The translations under genes and the position numbers were made by a program. A stretch of 5,150 nucleotides of DNA, taken from Balneolia bacterium (GTDB lineage: Bacteria; Bacteroidota; Rhodothermia; Balneolales; Cyclonatronaceae). Within the stretch, counting starts at the first letter, position 1. Every line of letters begins with the position of its first letter. Below are positions 5,123 to 5,150 of the stretch, piece after piece. The notes beneath the pieces were generated by a model. That model was not told the DNA's origin, searched no databases, and was given only the letters and a program-made list of their open reading frames with translations. The DNA lies in assembly GCA_003567135.1 (NCBI GenBank), contig PXAI01000010.1, positions 1 to 5,150 on the forward strand. Direction: 5' to 3'.

Positions 5123-5150
5123 TTCTGCTGTGTTAATTCAAAATTTCAAA

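Overview
The window holds six protein-coding genes, one of them cut by the left edge, on about 5.15 kb of mid-GC DNA. There are no RNA genes, insertion sequences, CRISPR arrays or gene-free stretches above 300 bases. Gene content points to the Bacteroidota/Chlorobiota/Balneolota/Rhodothermota superphylum. The signs are an HprK and a short HPF next to a Xer recombinase, a carotenoid-type GT2 beside a CrtC-family protein, weak Shine-Dalgarno sequences, and a TAnnTTTG-type promoter candidate. A pigmented Balneolota/Rhodothermota-like bacterium is a plausible guess, but no marker gene here fixes the taxon.

Layout. From 3046 down to 1 four genes run leftward in close order: a membrane-anchored family 2 glycosyltransferase (1874-3046), a Xer tyrosine recombinase (909-1844), a short hibernation promoting factor (583-879), and the N-terminal half of HPr kinase/phosphorylase (1-520, cut just as the P-loop begins). 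The first three are separated by 29 nt each. A strong intrinsic terminator (544-570) sits between hpf and hprK. Rightward from 3214 runs a CrtC-family gene (3214-4308), divergent from the glycosyltransferase across a 167-nt intergenic region. Convergent to it is a gene for a membrane-anchored TPR protein (4433-5122), whose leftward terminator hairpin lies at 4332-4368.

Functional reading. The glycosyltransferase and CrtC-like pair fits the last steps of carotenoid glycoside synthesis: hydration of a psi end group, then glycosylation of the new hydroxyl, as known for CrtC and CruC in green sulfur bacteria. This is inferred from family resemblance and adjacency. No phytoene synthase, desaturase or cyclase is in the window. 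The xer-hpf-hprK block is housekeeping: chromosome dimer resolution, ribosome hibernation and HPr phosphorylation.

The least ordinary part is the divergent intergenic region 3047-3213. It carries a mirrored element of about 20 bp, one copy facing each gene, each combining a TAnnTTTG-like hexamer with GTGAATAATCC. A 14-bp exact third copy overlaps the crtC stop codon. The region also contains an 18-bp near-palindrome and an overlooked 56-codon ORF that has a better start signal than the glycosyltransferase itself.
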